Below, in pieces: positions 14,994 through 20,247 of a stretch of 24,312 nucleotides of DNA. Location: positions 1 through 24,312 of IMG/VR virus record IMGVR_UViG_3300042691_002930; one strand, given 5' to 3'. The notes under the pieces were generated by a model. It saw only the letters and a program-made list of their open reading frames with translations. It was not told where the DNA came from and did not search any database. The position numbers and the translations under genes are program-made. Each line of letters begins with the position of its first letter. Within the stretch, counting starts at the first letter, position 1. This DNA comes from a virus.

Positions 14994-15267
14994 TCTCTAC
15001 CTTGATTTTCGTTAGCTCATCCGATACCTCGTGAGAGTTCTCAACCCTTGCGAGTTTAGGTGTCGTGTACTCTGCCATCTTGTTCAAGAGGTCAAGTGCG
15101 CCCTTTGGGTCATCGGCTGCAACCTGTGTCAACCAGATGGTCATATTCTCAAGATTGGCTTCTATGAGGGTTTGGAATGCCTCTCTGATTTTGTTTGTGG
15201 TCTTGTTTGGTGTTCCCGCAGGGCGGCCTGTGTTGCCTGCGATGAACCTGCCTTTGTCATCTTTCAT
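14968..15267 (-). CDS. Terminase small subunit-like DNA-binding protein (99 aa)
   Basis: The 99-residue protein begins with a basic AT-hook-like stretch (GRFIAGNTGRPAGTPNKTTN), typical of GRPxGxPNK proteins upstream of terminase genes. A helical region (IREAFQTLIEANLENMTIWL; ALDLLNKMAEYTTPKLARVE) and a basic tail follow. It overlaps the large subunit gene by 26 bases in another frame. Small subunits recognise the packaging start site and load the motor. The call rests on position, size and the GRPxG motif; no classical helix-turn-helix is obvious. Confidence 0.75.
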   Translation of the reverse strand: MKDDKGRFIAGNTGRPAGTPNKTTNKIREAFQTLIEANLENMTIWLTQVAADDPKGALDLLNKMAEYTTPKLARVENSHEVSDELTKIKVEIVRTKPKE

Positions 15268-15299
15268 ATCCGTTTAGTTCCGTTATTTTCGGTTTATGT

Positions 15300-15578
15300 C
15301 TAAATAACCCTTTTAGAGAGGTGGTGGTTGTGTGTTGCTTGAAGTCGCTCCTTCCATTCTTTAATATCGCCATAAGCAACGTGACAGGCTCGGCATAGAG
15401 CCATAAGATTTTCTATCCGGTCAGCGAGCTTGCTACCGCCCATCCCTCTGGACTCTATGTGGTGGATGTCAACGGCAGTACCTCCACAGACCTCACAGGC
15501 AATCCACGAATTTGTATCGTAGCCAAATGCCTTTAGATAGACCTTCGTATGGTTTTTCACTTTTGGTATATCCAACAA
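15300..15578 (-). CDS. HNH endonuclease near terminase (92 aa)
   Basis: The 92-residue ORF has a compact zinc-supported HNH domain: ACEVCGG, DIHHIESRGMGG, IENLMALCRACH. Two CxxC pairs bind zinc, and the His-His, Asn and final His form the HNH triad. HNH proteins beside terminase genes help cos cleavage and packaging in HK97-like phages; a free homing nuclease is the alternative. The start is uncertain. TTG codons at 15578 and 15575 give the full length, but a GTG at 15560 forms a GTGA overlap with the methyltransferase stop and would give 86 residues. The 3' end lies within a variant of leader repeat C (15302-15316). Confidence 0.85.
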   Translation of the reverse strand: MLDIPKVKNHTKVYLKAFGYDTNSWIACEVCGGTAVDIHHIESRGMGGSKLADRIENLMALCRACHVAYGDIKEWKERLQATHNHHLSKRVI

Positions 15579-16084
15579 TCATCTATAAAGGTGGCGTGAG
15601 GCAGTAGCTCATCTACCGCTTGGATTACTCCCTTCCAATGTTCGTGGTAGTCATCTCCTGCGATGTAGCCTCCCTTCTTTACTTTGGGAAGCCATAGCTT
15701 GATATCTTCCTTTACCGCCTCATAGGAATGGTCAAGGTCTATGAATACCACGTCTAAAGATTCTGCCTTGAACTTCTTTGATGCTGATTTGGATGTTGCT
15801 TTGATTGCCTTGTACTTGCGCTCACCCATATTCTCGGTAAAGAGCTTGTAGATGTCTTGGGTCTTTGCAAGCCGATAGAAGGAGTCTATGTACTCTGCCG
15901 TTCCCTTGAAGGAGTCTATGATTGTGATTTCTTGGGATGTTGCTTTGTCGCATAGGTAAGCCGATGACTTACCGAGCCACGCACCCAACTCTACGAATGT
16001 GCCGTCTTGGGGCATATTGGCAAGGAGGTAGTCGTATGCTGCTTGGTGGTTGAACCACCCGTCTATGTCTTTTGATGCTTTCAT
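15557..16084 (-). CDS. Class I SAM-dependent methyltransferase (175 aa)
   Basis: The 175-residue protein has the Rossmann methyltransferase signature. Motif I at about 30-44 is FVELGAWLGKSSAYL, followed by an acidic strand end (ITIIDSFKGTAEYID). Motif IV-like LDVVFIDLDHSYEAVKEDIK lies at about 110-130, then KKGGYIAGDDYHEHWKG. This pattern fits the Methyltransf_24-like group often found in sugar and glycan gene clusters, not a DNA methylase (no DPPY/NPPF motif). It is ATGA-coupled (16081-16084) to the GT-A gene, so it probably modifies the same glycan or a nucleotide-linked substrate. The substrate is unknown. Confidence 0.82.
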   Translation of the reverse strand: MKASKDIDGWFNHQAAYDYLLANMPQDGTFVELGAWLGKSSAYLCDKATSQEITIIDSFKGTAEYIDSFYRLAKTQDIYKLFTENMGERKYKAIKATSKSASKKFKAESLDVVFIDLDHSYEAVKEDIKLWLPKVKKGGYIAGDDYHEHWKGVIQAVDELLPHATFIDDCWIYQK

Positions 16085-16608
16085 TTTAGTGCGTTATAGT
16101 AACAAAGGTACTGCTCTACGCAGATAAGTGTTCCCCGTTCGGATGCTGCTTGGGCAAAAGTACCATCTGCCTCGTACGTCATCTCAAAGCGTAGGTTGGG
16201 CAGGTCGTGGGGTTTGAACATATAGCAGGCGGTATCTATGTTCCCGACTCTCGGTTGGTCGGTAGGGCGTAGCCTGCCAACTTGTCCCCACGTCACAATA
16301 GAGCAGTCAAGGCTATGCAGGTTGCTCCACTCCTCAAGGAACTTTGGGTGCAGCACATTGTCATCATCAAGGTAGTAAACCCAATCTTCTTTGGTAAAGG
16401 AATCAGCATACAACTCAAGGAACTCGTTGCGTAGAGGGTGTCCCCAATCACCTGTGCGGTTGGAGTAGTGTGTGATTGATGCGCTTGTTGCTCCCTTGTA
16501 ATTGGTAGAGGCATCCATCATCACCACCCACGTTGCGTATTCGGGTATGCCTTGTTTTAGCCTTACAAGGTTTTGAGGGCGTGAGCAGGGCGTGACTATG
16601 TAAAGCAT
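16081..16608 (-). CDS. GT-A fold glycosyltransferase-like protein (175 aa)
   Basis: The 175-residue protein opens with a strand and loop typical of GT-A nucleotide-sugar binding (MLYIVTPCSRPQNLVRLKQG). It carries a DxD-type metal motif at 81-83 in WVYYLDDDNVLHPKF. Late acidic residues (FEMTYEADGTFAQAASERG) may serve as the acceptor-side base region. It is short for the family, so a minimal catalytic domain is likely. It overlaps the GT-B gene by 13 bases and the methyltransferase by 4. The three genes probably act on one glycan, either on virion proteins, modified DNA or the host surface. Confidence 0.78.
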   Translation of the reverse strand: MLYIVTPCSRPQNLVRLKQGIPEYATWVVMMDASTNYKGATSASITHYSNRTGDWGHPLRNEFLELYADSFTKEDWVYYLDDDNVLHPKFLEEWSNLHSLDCSIVTWGQVGRLRPTDQPRVGNIDTACYMFKPHDLPNLRFEMTYEADGTFAQAASERGTLICVEQYLCYYNALK

Positions 16609-17534
16609 CGGAGTTCGTTTATCTTATCCATCGTGAAGTCCTGCACATACTCATATAACGATTCCGTTAGGTCAGCCACTTGGTTGGGGTTTTCTTTTAG
16701 CCTCTTGATTGCTCCTGCCCATTCGCTTGGGTGTTTGATAGCAATGCAGTTCTCTTTGGTGATGTAGGGTGAGTAGGGTTGGGTGTTGCTCACTATCATA
16801 GCGCATTTGCTAAACCCTGCCTCAAGCATCTTTAGGTGCGACTTGCACTTGGCAAACTCGGAGGTCGTAAGCGGCACAAGGCTCACGTCAAAGAACTCGT
16901 AGAGCTTATGGTAGTGTGTTGGTGGCATCGTTGGGAGCTTGTATGCTGCTTTCATTATCTCCGCATACCCATCAACATCCGCTACATAAGATTCATAACC
17001 CTCAAGATTGATGGTTGACTCCTTCACATCTAATGCGTGGTGATTGCCTCCGATATATCCAAAGCGTACTTCATCGCTTCGCTTACGCTCTACCTGCCAC
17101 GTTGGTACGCTGATGGCATTGGGGATGATTCGGATGTTGGTGTTATACTTCTTGACCTTTGAGGCGAGGTGCTTGTTTGTTACCCACACCTCATCTGCTG
17201 CTTTCATAGAGCGAATAATTTTCATCTTCATCTGCTCCGAGTACACCCCAAGCAAAGGATGCGTGGGAGGTAGCACCCACCAATCGTCATTGTCAACGAT
17301 TAGCTTGATGCCCTCCTTACGGCAGAGCTTTACAAAGTCCTCAAACGGCTCAACAGGGAATACCCGTGAGGTAAAGATGTGAGTTACTTTAGGCCATATT
17401 TCGGGGTCAATGTCCGTAATCTTTTCAATAAAAAAGACATCTACATCCTTGTGGCATATCAAGGGTGCAAATGTCCTGTGGTGGCTTACTCCAGAGTTCT
17501 GCTTGTGGAAGGCAAGCACAAAGGGTCTAATCAT
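16596..17534 (-). CDS. GT-B fold glycosyltransferase, GT1/GT4-like (312 aa)
   Basis: The 312-residue protein has a GT-B layout. The N-terminal half includes AFHKQNSGVSHHRTFAPLIC, IKLIVDNDDWWVLPPTHPL and ADEVWVTNKHLASKVKKYNT. A linker with IRIIPNAISV follows, then a C-terminal donor domain with VRFGYIGGNHHALDV, VSLVPLTTSEFAKCKSHLKM and LEAGFSKCAMIVSNTQPYSP. The last two contain the conserved K-x-x-E-x-G-x-x-x-x-x-x-I pattern of GT4 enzymes. It starts by ATGA overlap with a 51-residue ORF. Phage enzymes of this type can glycosylate DNA, virion proteins or host glycans; nothing here fixes which. Confidence 0.85.
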   Translation of the reverse strand: MIRPFVLAFHKQNSGVSHHRTFAPLICHKDVDVFFIEKITDIDPEIWPKVTHIFTSRVFPVEPFEDFVKLCRKEGIKLIVDNDDWWVLPPTHPLLGVYSEQMKMKIIRSMKAADEVWVTNKHLASKVKKYNTNIRIIPNAISVPTWQVERKRSDEVRFGYIGGNHHALDVKESTINLEGYESYVADVDGYAEIMKAAYKLPTMPPTHYHKLYEFFDVSLVPLTTSEFAKCKSHLKMLEAGFSKCAMIVSNTQPYSPYITKENCIAIKHPSEWAGAIKRLKENPNQVADLTESLYEYVQDFTMDKINELRCFT

Positions 17535-17686
17535 AAATTAGCCTCTTGGTCTTTATACCATTGCGCCATCGCTTTGCGGTCTAAATACTTTACCCACATC
17601 CGAGCTGCTACTGCTCTGCGTTGGGGCTTGAAGGGGTAGGTGCTACGGAGCTGCGCCATCGCTATCCTCATAAATTGGTCTTGCAT
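17531..17686 (-). CDS. Small basic ORF coupled to the glycosyltransferase (51 aa)
   Basis: This 51-residue ORF begins MQDQFMRIAMAQLRSTYPFK and ends RKAMAQWYKDQEANL. Its stop TGA overlaps the glycosyltransferase ATG as ATGA (17531-17534), the junction type used throughout this region. The product is Arg/Lys/Gln-rich and helical, with PFKPQRRAVAARMWVKYLDR in the middle. It fills the whole gap before the cassette. No family is recognised. It may be a small nucleic-acid-binding or cofactor protein, but that is a guess from charge alone. Confidence 0.7.
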   Translation of the reverse strand: MQDQFMRIAMAQLRSTYPFKPQRRAVAARMWVKYLDRKAMAQWYKDQEANL

Positions 17687-17748
17687 TTTACACTTTGTTT
17701 GGTTTTCATTTTACACTTTGAGTTGTTGCAAAAAATGCAACAGTTCAT
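17668..17748 (-). CDS. Possible tiny Cys-rich ORF (26 aa), doubtful
   Basis: The 26-codon frame begins directly after junction repeat B copy 1, with its ATG overlapping the previous stop as ATGA. It encodes MNCCIFCNNSKCKMKTKQSV and ends KCKTNL, with five Cys. It overlaps the 51-residue gene by 19 bases. The context matches neighbouring real small genes. However, its start region is a perfect hairpin and its middle is a duplication, so it may instead be an untranslated leader of the glycosyltransferase cassette. Confidence 0.35.
   Translation of the reverse strand: MNCCIFCNNSKCKMKTKQSVKCKTNL
17684..17720 (-). repeat. 14-bp tandem leader duplication (CAAAGTGTAAAATG)
   Basis: CATTTTACACTTTG occurs at 17684-17697 and again at 17707-17720 on the + strand, a 23-base period. 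On the minus strand each copy ends in an ATG. The promoter-distal copy starts the 51-residue gene; the other ATG opens a 13-codon frame. It looks like a recent leader duplication. Confidence 0.75.
17724..17742 (-). other. Perfect 7-bp hairpin next to a start codon
   Basis: TGTTGCA (17724-17730) and TGCAACA (17736-17742) form a perfect stem with an all-A (minus strand all-T) five-base loop. It begins 4 bases past the ATG in junction repeat B copy 1. No T run follows on the minus strand, so it is unlikely to be an intrinsic terminator. It may control translation or RNA stability before the cassette. Confidence 0.5.
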
Positions 17749-17960
17749 TTCTCTTTGGTGTTAAAGGTTTCGTTGTAGTATTCCTCACATTGAGAACCCG
17801 ATGTTGGAACCCACTGTCCGCCATCCCAATAGGCATTCTCAATCTCCTCCTTGTGCATTGCTTTGGCTTGTAGCAAAATTGCTCCAATGACAAGTTGATT
17901 ACCACTTGGGATTAGTTTTTCCAATGAGGTAATTGCAAATTCAATACTGCTCTGTTTCAT
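17745..17960 (-). CDS. Conserved-type small phage protein (71 aa)
   Basis: The 71-residue protein reads IEFAITSLEKLIPSGNQLVI, then LLQAKAMHKEEIENAYWDGG, and ends EEYYNETFNTKEK. The AKxMxKEQI-NAY core and the E-E-Y-Y-N-E-T-F end are ones I recall from many Bacteroidota phages and prophages, function unknown. It starts from the ATG in junction repeat B copy 2 and ends within copy 1, whose DNA encodes its last six residues. A competing 64-codon frame in the same place looks like a shadow. Confidence 0.78.
   Translation of the reverse strand: MKQSSIEFAITSLEKLIPSGNQLVIGAILLQAKAMHKEEIENAYWDGGQWVPTSGSQCEEYYNETFNTKEK
17746..17770 (-). repeat. Junction repeat B, copy 1
   Basis: The minus-strand core is CCTTTAACACCAAAGAGAAA followed by TG, so the repeat ends in a start ATG. 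Upstream reading frame: TTT AAC ACC AAA GAG AAA TGA, giving FNTKEK and stop. Other copies lie at 17958, 18183 and 18299. Confidence 0.85.
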
Positions 17961-17983
17961 TTCTCTTTGGTGTTAAAGGTTTT
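17958..17983 (-). repeat. Junction repeat B, copy 2
   Basis: Same core as copy 1, ending in the ATG of the 71-residue gene. Here the upstream gene reads it in another frame (GAA AAC CTT TAA), giving ENL and stop. Confidence 0.85.
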
Positions 17984-18185
17984 CAATTTCCTTGTAGTAT
18001 TCTCTAACCTCATTTTTAGTTAGGGGCTTTACCCAATCCTTGCTTGCATATACAGGCATTGATTTTCTACCGTGAGGCTCTACTACAATTTCATCTTTAT
18101 CGCATTGTGATTGTAATTCCACATCAGATACTGATGCAAGAACCCATACTAATGTTTCGTTTTTTATTTCGTCAGTTATTTTCAT
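17973..18185 (-). CDS. Hypothetical small protein (70 aa)
   Basis: The 70-residue protein begins MKITDEIKNETLVWVLASVS and ends WVKPLTKNEVREYYKEIENL. It is mixed alpha/beta and weakly acidic, with no recognised motif. Start and stop both lie in junction repeats B (copies 3 and 2), and the ATG overlaps the preceding stop as ATGA. It belongs to the run of small accessory ORFs between the exonuclease and the glycosyltransferase cassette. Confidence 0.7.
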   Translation of the reverse strand: MKITDEIKNETLVWVLASVSDVELQSQCDKDEIVVEPHGRKSMPVYASKDWVKPLTKNEVREYYKEIENL

Positions 18186-18301
18186 TTCTCTTTTGTGTTA
18201 AAGGTTTCTACTTCTTCCGCACACTTTGTGCAGTATGAGTATATTCCGTTCTCGCTAACTTTTGTAGCGATAGTTGGAACAGTGCATTTGCATTGGTTCA
18301 T
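18182..18301 (-). CDS. Tiny zinc-ribbon-like protein (39 aa)
   Basis: The 39-residue ORF begins MNQCKCTVPTIATKVSENGI and ends in FNTKEK. Two Cys pairs, CKC at residues 4-6 and CTKC at 24-27, are spaced like a minimal zinc ribbon with a beta hairpin between them (YSYCTKCAEEVE). Its ATG lies in junction repeat B copy 4 and its stop overlaps the next ATG as ATGA. Such ribbons often bind nucleic acid or proteins; the target is unknown. The gene is short enough to be missed by standard calling. Confidence 0.75.
   Translation of the reverse strand: MNQCKCTVPTIATKVSENGIYSYCTKCAEEVETFNTKEK
18183..18207 (-). repeat. Junction repeat B, copy 3
   Basis: Same core with one mismatch (ACACAAAAGAG instead of ACACCAAAGAG). 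The upstream 39-residue gene reads it as FNTKEK and stop; it ends in the ATG of the 70-residue gene. Confidence 0.8.
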
Positions 18302-18322
18302 TTCTCTTTGGTGTTAAAGGTT
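18299..18322 (-). repeat. Junction repeat B, copy 4
   Basis: Same core as copies 1 and 2, ending in the ATG of the zinc-ribbon-like ORF. The upstream 50-residue gene reads it as ATT AAC CTT TAA, giving INL and stop. Confidence 0.85.
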
Positions 18323-18466
18323 AATATCCCAATAGTACTCGCACTTGCCGTTCTTGATTGGTACTTCAAAAAAGAAAGATTGGTACATTCCTGTGGTAGC
18401 GGTGAAACGGTAGCAGGTTTCTTTTAGGGCGCAGCCCTCTCCTGTGCATTTGGTGATGTCTGTCAT
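18314..18466 (-). CDS. Small Cys-rich conserved-type protein (50 aa)
   Basis: The 50-residue ORF begins MTDITKCTGEGCALKETCYR and continues FTATTGMYQSFFFEVP, ending in a Cys-Glu-Tyr-Tyr-Trp segment. Cys at 7, 12, 18 and 42 could bind one zinc. I recall this IxKCxxxxCPLKxxCYRFTA type from Bacteroidota phages as a frequent small accessory protein of unknown function. It is ATGA-coupled to the exonuclease gene (18463-18466) and ends in junction repeat B copy 4. Confidence 0.82.
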   Translation of the reverse strand: MTDITKCTGEGCALKETCYRFTATTGMYQSFFFEVPIKNGKCEYYWDINL

Positions 18467-19233
18467 AACGTGCCAACAATAGTGTAAGAATCCAAGTCCT
18501 CACCCAAGATAAAGAACTGCTTGTACAATTCTATTGCCTCCATAGTCTTGCGCTCACCCTCTGCCACAAACTCGGGGCTAACGGAGTAGATGCCTATGTC
18601 CAGACTTCCTTTGTCAATAGCGATAAAAAAGAACTTGTCTATCGGTACGCCAAAGAGTCGGGTGTAGATGAACGCTTGTACATCGTAGCCGTACTTCTTT
18701 GCAGAATAAGGGAACGCCCGTAGGTCGGTTGTTGTTTTTAAGTCAGCCAAGAACCCATCAGCATAGATGTCAGCCTTTGCCCTAAAAGGCAGGCCGCCAA
18801 TCATACCAATTTTAGGTACTTCAAACTCGCAGCCTGTGATAAGACCAAGCACGTTCTCGTTGCGCAGAAGCGCATCAGAGATACGTTGCGCCTCGTTGTA
18901 CTCTTTACGGGTGCAAAGGTTACGCTTGCCTTTAGCATCCTGCCACGCTTTTGCGTTCTTGCTCTGGACTTCTATCACCTCGTAGTCCGCTACTTTGTGC
19001 GGCTCAAGGGTCATCAAGTGTACCAAGCGACCTACTGCAAATGCATCGGAGTCATCGCTGCCATACTTGGTAACGTAGTGGTAGGTCTTGGGTGATGTCA
19101 GCAGCAGCTTGCAAGCACTTGAGGACAGGGCGTTCTTGCCGAGTACCCCATAGTAAAAGTCATCATCCTGCATCTTCTCAAGGACTGTGTCCATATCCCA
19201 AGTGCTGCCGTCTAAAAGTTCTATAATTTTCAT
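18463..19233 (-). CDS. RecE/lambda-exonuclease-like PD-(D/E)XK nuclease (256 aa)
   Basis: With the ATG at 19233, which overlaps the preceding stop as ATGA, the protein has 256 residues; an in-frame ATG 11 codons upstream is less likely. It has the full motif series of the RecB/RecE-type exonucleases: GRLVHLMTLEP (His72), CEFEVP (Glu138 region), RAKADIYADGFLADLKTTTD (Asp155, Asp164, Lys166) and YGYDVQAFIYTR (Gln186, Tyr190). Such enzymes resect DNA ends for phage recombination. A RecT/Beta-type annealing partner is not seen in the window; the ssDNA-binding-like protein at 23765-24193 might support it. Regulation is probably from the 20255 promoter. Confidence 0.87.
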   Translation of the reverse strand: MKIIELLDGSTWDMDTVLEKMQDDDFYYGVLGKNALSSSACKLLLTSPKTYHYVTKYGSDDSDAFAVGRLVHLMTLEPHKVADYEVIEVQSKNAKAWQDAKGKRNLCTRKEYNEAQRISDALLRNENVLGLITGCEFEVPKIGMIGGLPFRAKADIYADGFLADLKTTTDLRAFPYSAKKYGYDVQAFIYTRLFGVPIDKFFFIAIDKGSLDIGIYSVSPEFVAEGERKTMEAIELYKQFFILGEDLDSYTIVGTL

Positions 19234-19421
19234 TTTGTTTCGGTATTGAATGCTGCTTCGTACCATTGGTCAAAAGTCAGCTCATTGCGTTGACCTGCGT
19301 AGTAGGCCAAGAGAAGTTGGTTGCGCTCAATTTCTTGAAGAAGATTGATAGAGCTTTCGTGGATTTTTGTTGTGCCATCAGTCACGGGGTAGTGACGGAG
19401 CATTTGTGTTGTGGTTTTCAT
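19230..19421 (-). CDS. Hypothetical small protein (63 aa)
   Basis: The 63-residue protein is helical, with INLLQEIERNQLLLAYYAGQ in the middle, and ends FDQWYEAAFNTETK. That end resembles the FNTKEK termini of two genes downstream, and its DNA (TTCAATACCGAAACAAAATG) looks like a diverged junction repeat B. It starts after an ACCAATCA leader and is ATGA-coupled to the exonuclease gene. No function is recognised. Confidence 0.72.
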   Translation of the reverse strand: MKTTTQMLRHYPVTDGTTKIHESSINLLQEIERNQLLLAYYAGQRNELTFDQWYEAAFNTETK

Positions 19422-19431
19422 TTGATTGGTT

Positions 19432-19758
19432 TTATTCTTCTGATGCTACGGTTGTTGCCCAATTCAGCCACTTGGCGTAGATGTCATCGGCAAGTTTGGG
19501 GGCTTCTCCATAGATGGATGTGGTGGGGTAGGCTACGGTGTTAGTGTAGCCATCCTCGTTGTAGGTCTCCTCAACGTAGGTGATTTCCATCTCATAGTTG
19601 TAGAAGTCAGCAACGTGAACGTAGCCGAGCCACTTGGCAAGAATCTCATCGGAGTTCTTGTTGTCGGGGTCGTAATCCTCAAGGGCATCCCAATAAGACT
19701 GTGGCAAAAGGTCGGCATCTTCAAGCCAGAACTTTAGGTCGTTGTAGGTGAATGTCAT
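19432..19758 (-). CDS. Very acidic hypothetical protein (108 aa)
   Basis: The 108-residue protein holds about 23 Asp/Glu, five Lys and no Arg, so its charge is strongly negative. It is also rich in Trp and Tyr (WLEDADLLPQSYWDALEDYD; KWLGYVHVADFYNYEMEITY). It may be a helical DNA-mimic or partner-binding protein, and phage anti-restriction proteins such as Ocr have this charge pattern. That is only an inference from composition. It starts one base after the stop of the membrane peptide gene and is followed by an ACCAATCA leader. Confidence 0.72.
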   Translation of the reverse strand: MTFTYNDLKFWLEDADLLPQSYWDALEDYDPDNKNSDEILAKWLGYVHVADFYNYEMEITYVEETYNEDGYTNTVAYPTTSIYGEAPKLADDIYAKWLNWATTVASEE

Positions 19759-19759
19759 C

Positions 19760-19864
19760 TTACAGGCTTATTAGGAATTCAACAAGGGCAAGGCTGCCAA
19801 TAAGGGTAAAGATAATCGCGGCAGAGGCGATTGTCTTGGCGATAAGAACTTTGAATTGGTACAT
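19760..19864 (-). CDS. Single-pass membrane microprotein (34 aa)
   Basis: The 34-residue ORF encodes MYQFKVLIAKTIASAAIIFT and then LIGSLALVEFLISL. A short basic N-terminus (two Lys) precedes an almost wholly apolar stretch of about 25 residues, so one membrane helix is expected. It starts after an ACCAATCAG leader two bases past the previous stop, and its stop lies one base before the next ATG. The tight packing supports a real gene. A role in superinfection exclusion or membrane signalling is possible but unsupported. Confidence 0.7.
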   Translation of the reverse strand: MYQFKVLIAKTIASAAIIFTLIGSLALVEFLISL

Positions 19865-19874
19865 CTGATTGGTT

Positions 19875-20027
19875 TTATAGGTTGATGTTACGATTGCGAA
19901 GCGTTTGCTTAAACATTTCTTTCATACCAAAAGCGTTCTTCTTGTCCGTTCTGGTAGTAGCAGTTTCAAGTTTCGCAGACCAAGTGTTGTAAAACTCAAG
20001 TAGGCGTTCAGTAGATAAATGTTGCAT
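19875..20027 (-). CDS. Hypothetical basic small protein (50 aa)
   Basis: The best start is the ATG at 20027, directly after an ACCAATCATT leader; a longer frame up to 20120 only runs into the upstream gene. The 50-residue product begins MQHLSTERLLEFYNTWSAKL and ends MFKQTLRNRNINL. It is helical with a basic C-terminal half (TTRTDKKNAFGMKEM). Function unknown. Confidence 0.7.
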   Translation of the reverse strand: MQHLSTERLLEFYNTWSAKLETATTRTDKKNAFGMKEMFKQTLRNRNINL

Positions 20028-20038
20028 AATGATTGGTT

Positions 20039-20224
20039 TTAGAAAGTGAATGGTCGGTCTAACGCACAGGCAAGAGAACGATTGATAAGCTTGATTTTGC
20101 TTTCCCAATACGCAAACCATTCCGCATCGTTTGGGTTGGTTGCGTCAATGCCTTGTAAATGGCTCTTGGCTCTTGTGAGTTGAATGTGCTTCAGCTCAAC
20201 GTAGTCTAATGTTTCTTTTGTCAT
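20039..20224 (-). CDS. Hypothetical small protein (61 aa), first gene after promoter
   Basis: The 61-residue protein begins MTKETLDYVELKHIQLTRAK and has a helical amphipathic body (EWFAYWESKIKLINRSLACA). It is the first gene downstream of the best promoter in the window, 23 bases past the -7 box, and uses a family A leader. Function unknown. Being first in the transcript suggests an early, well-expressed accessory protein. Confidence 0.72.
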   Translation of the reverse strand: MTKETLDYVELKHIQLTRAKSHLQGIDATNPNDAEWFAYWESKIKLINRSLACALDRPFTF

Positions 20225-20247
20225 TCTGATTGGTATTAAATGTTTAT

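Larger units (their letters stand above)
19423..20234 (-). repeat. ACCAATCA leader repeats, four copies (family A)
   Basis: The octamer ACCAATCA on the minus strand occurs at 19423-19430, 19866-19873, 20030-20037 and 20227-20234, each one to three bases before a start ATG. The first three are preceded by TAAA, whose TAA is the upstream stop codon. Further copies precede the helicase gene (23678-23685) and, as ACCAATCT, the ssDNA-binding-like gene (24197-24204). No Shine-Dalgarno-like purine run replaces it. Confidence 0.85.

Noticed and set aside
16103-16110. TACCTTTG as a promoter -7 box before the methyltransferase
   Set aside because: It lies in the end of the GT-A gene, lacks a -33 box, and the genes are translationally coupled.
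17711-17905. 64-codon minus-strand frame alternative to the 71-residue gene
   Set aside because: It starts inside the 71-residue gene without a leader, while the other frame begins at a junction repeat and matches a known phage protein type.
17746-18322. Four regularly placed repeats as a possible CRISPR array
   Set aside because: Spacing is uneven (about 212, 225 and 116 bases), each interval is an open reading frame, and every repeat ends in a start codon.
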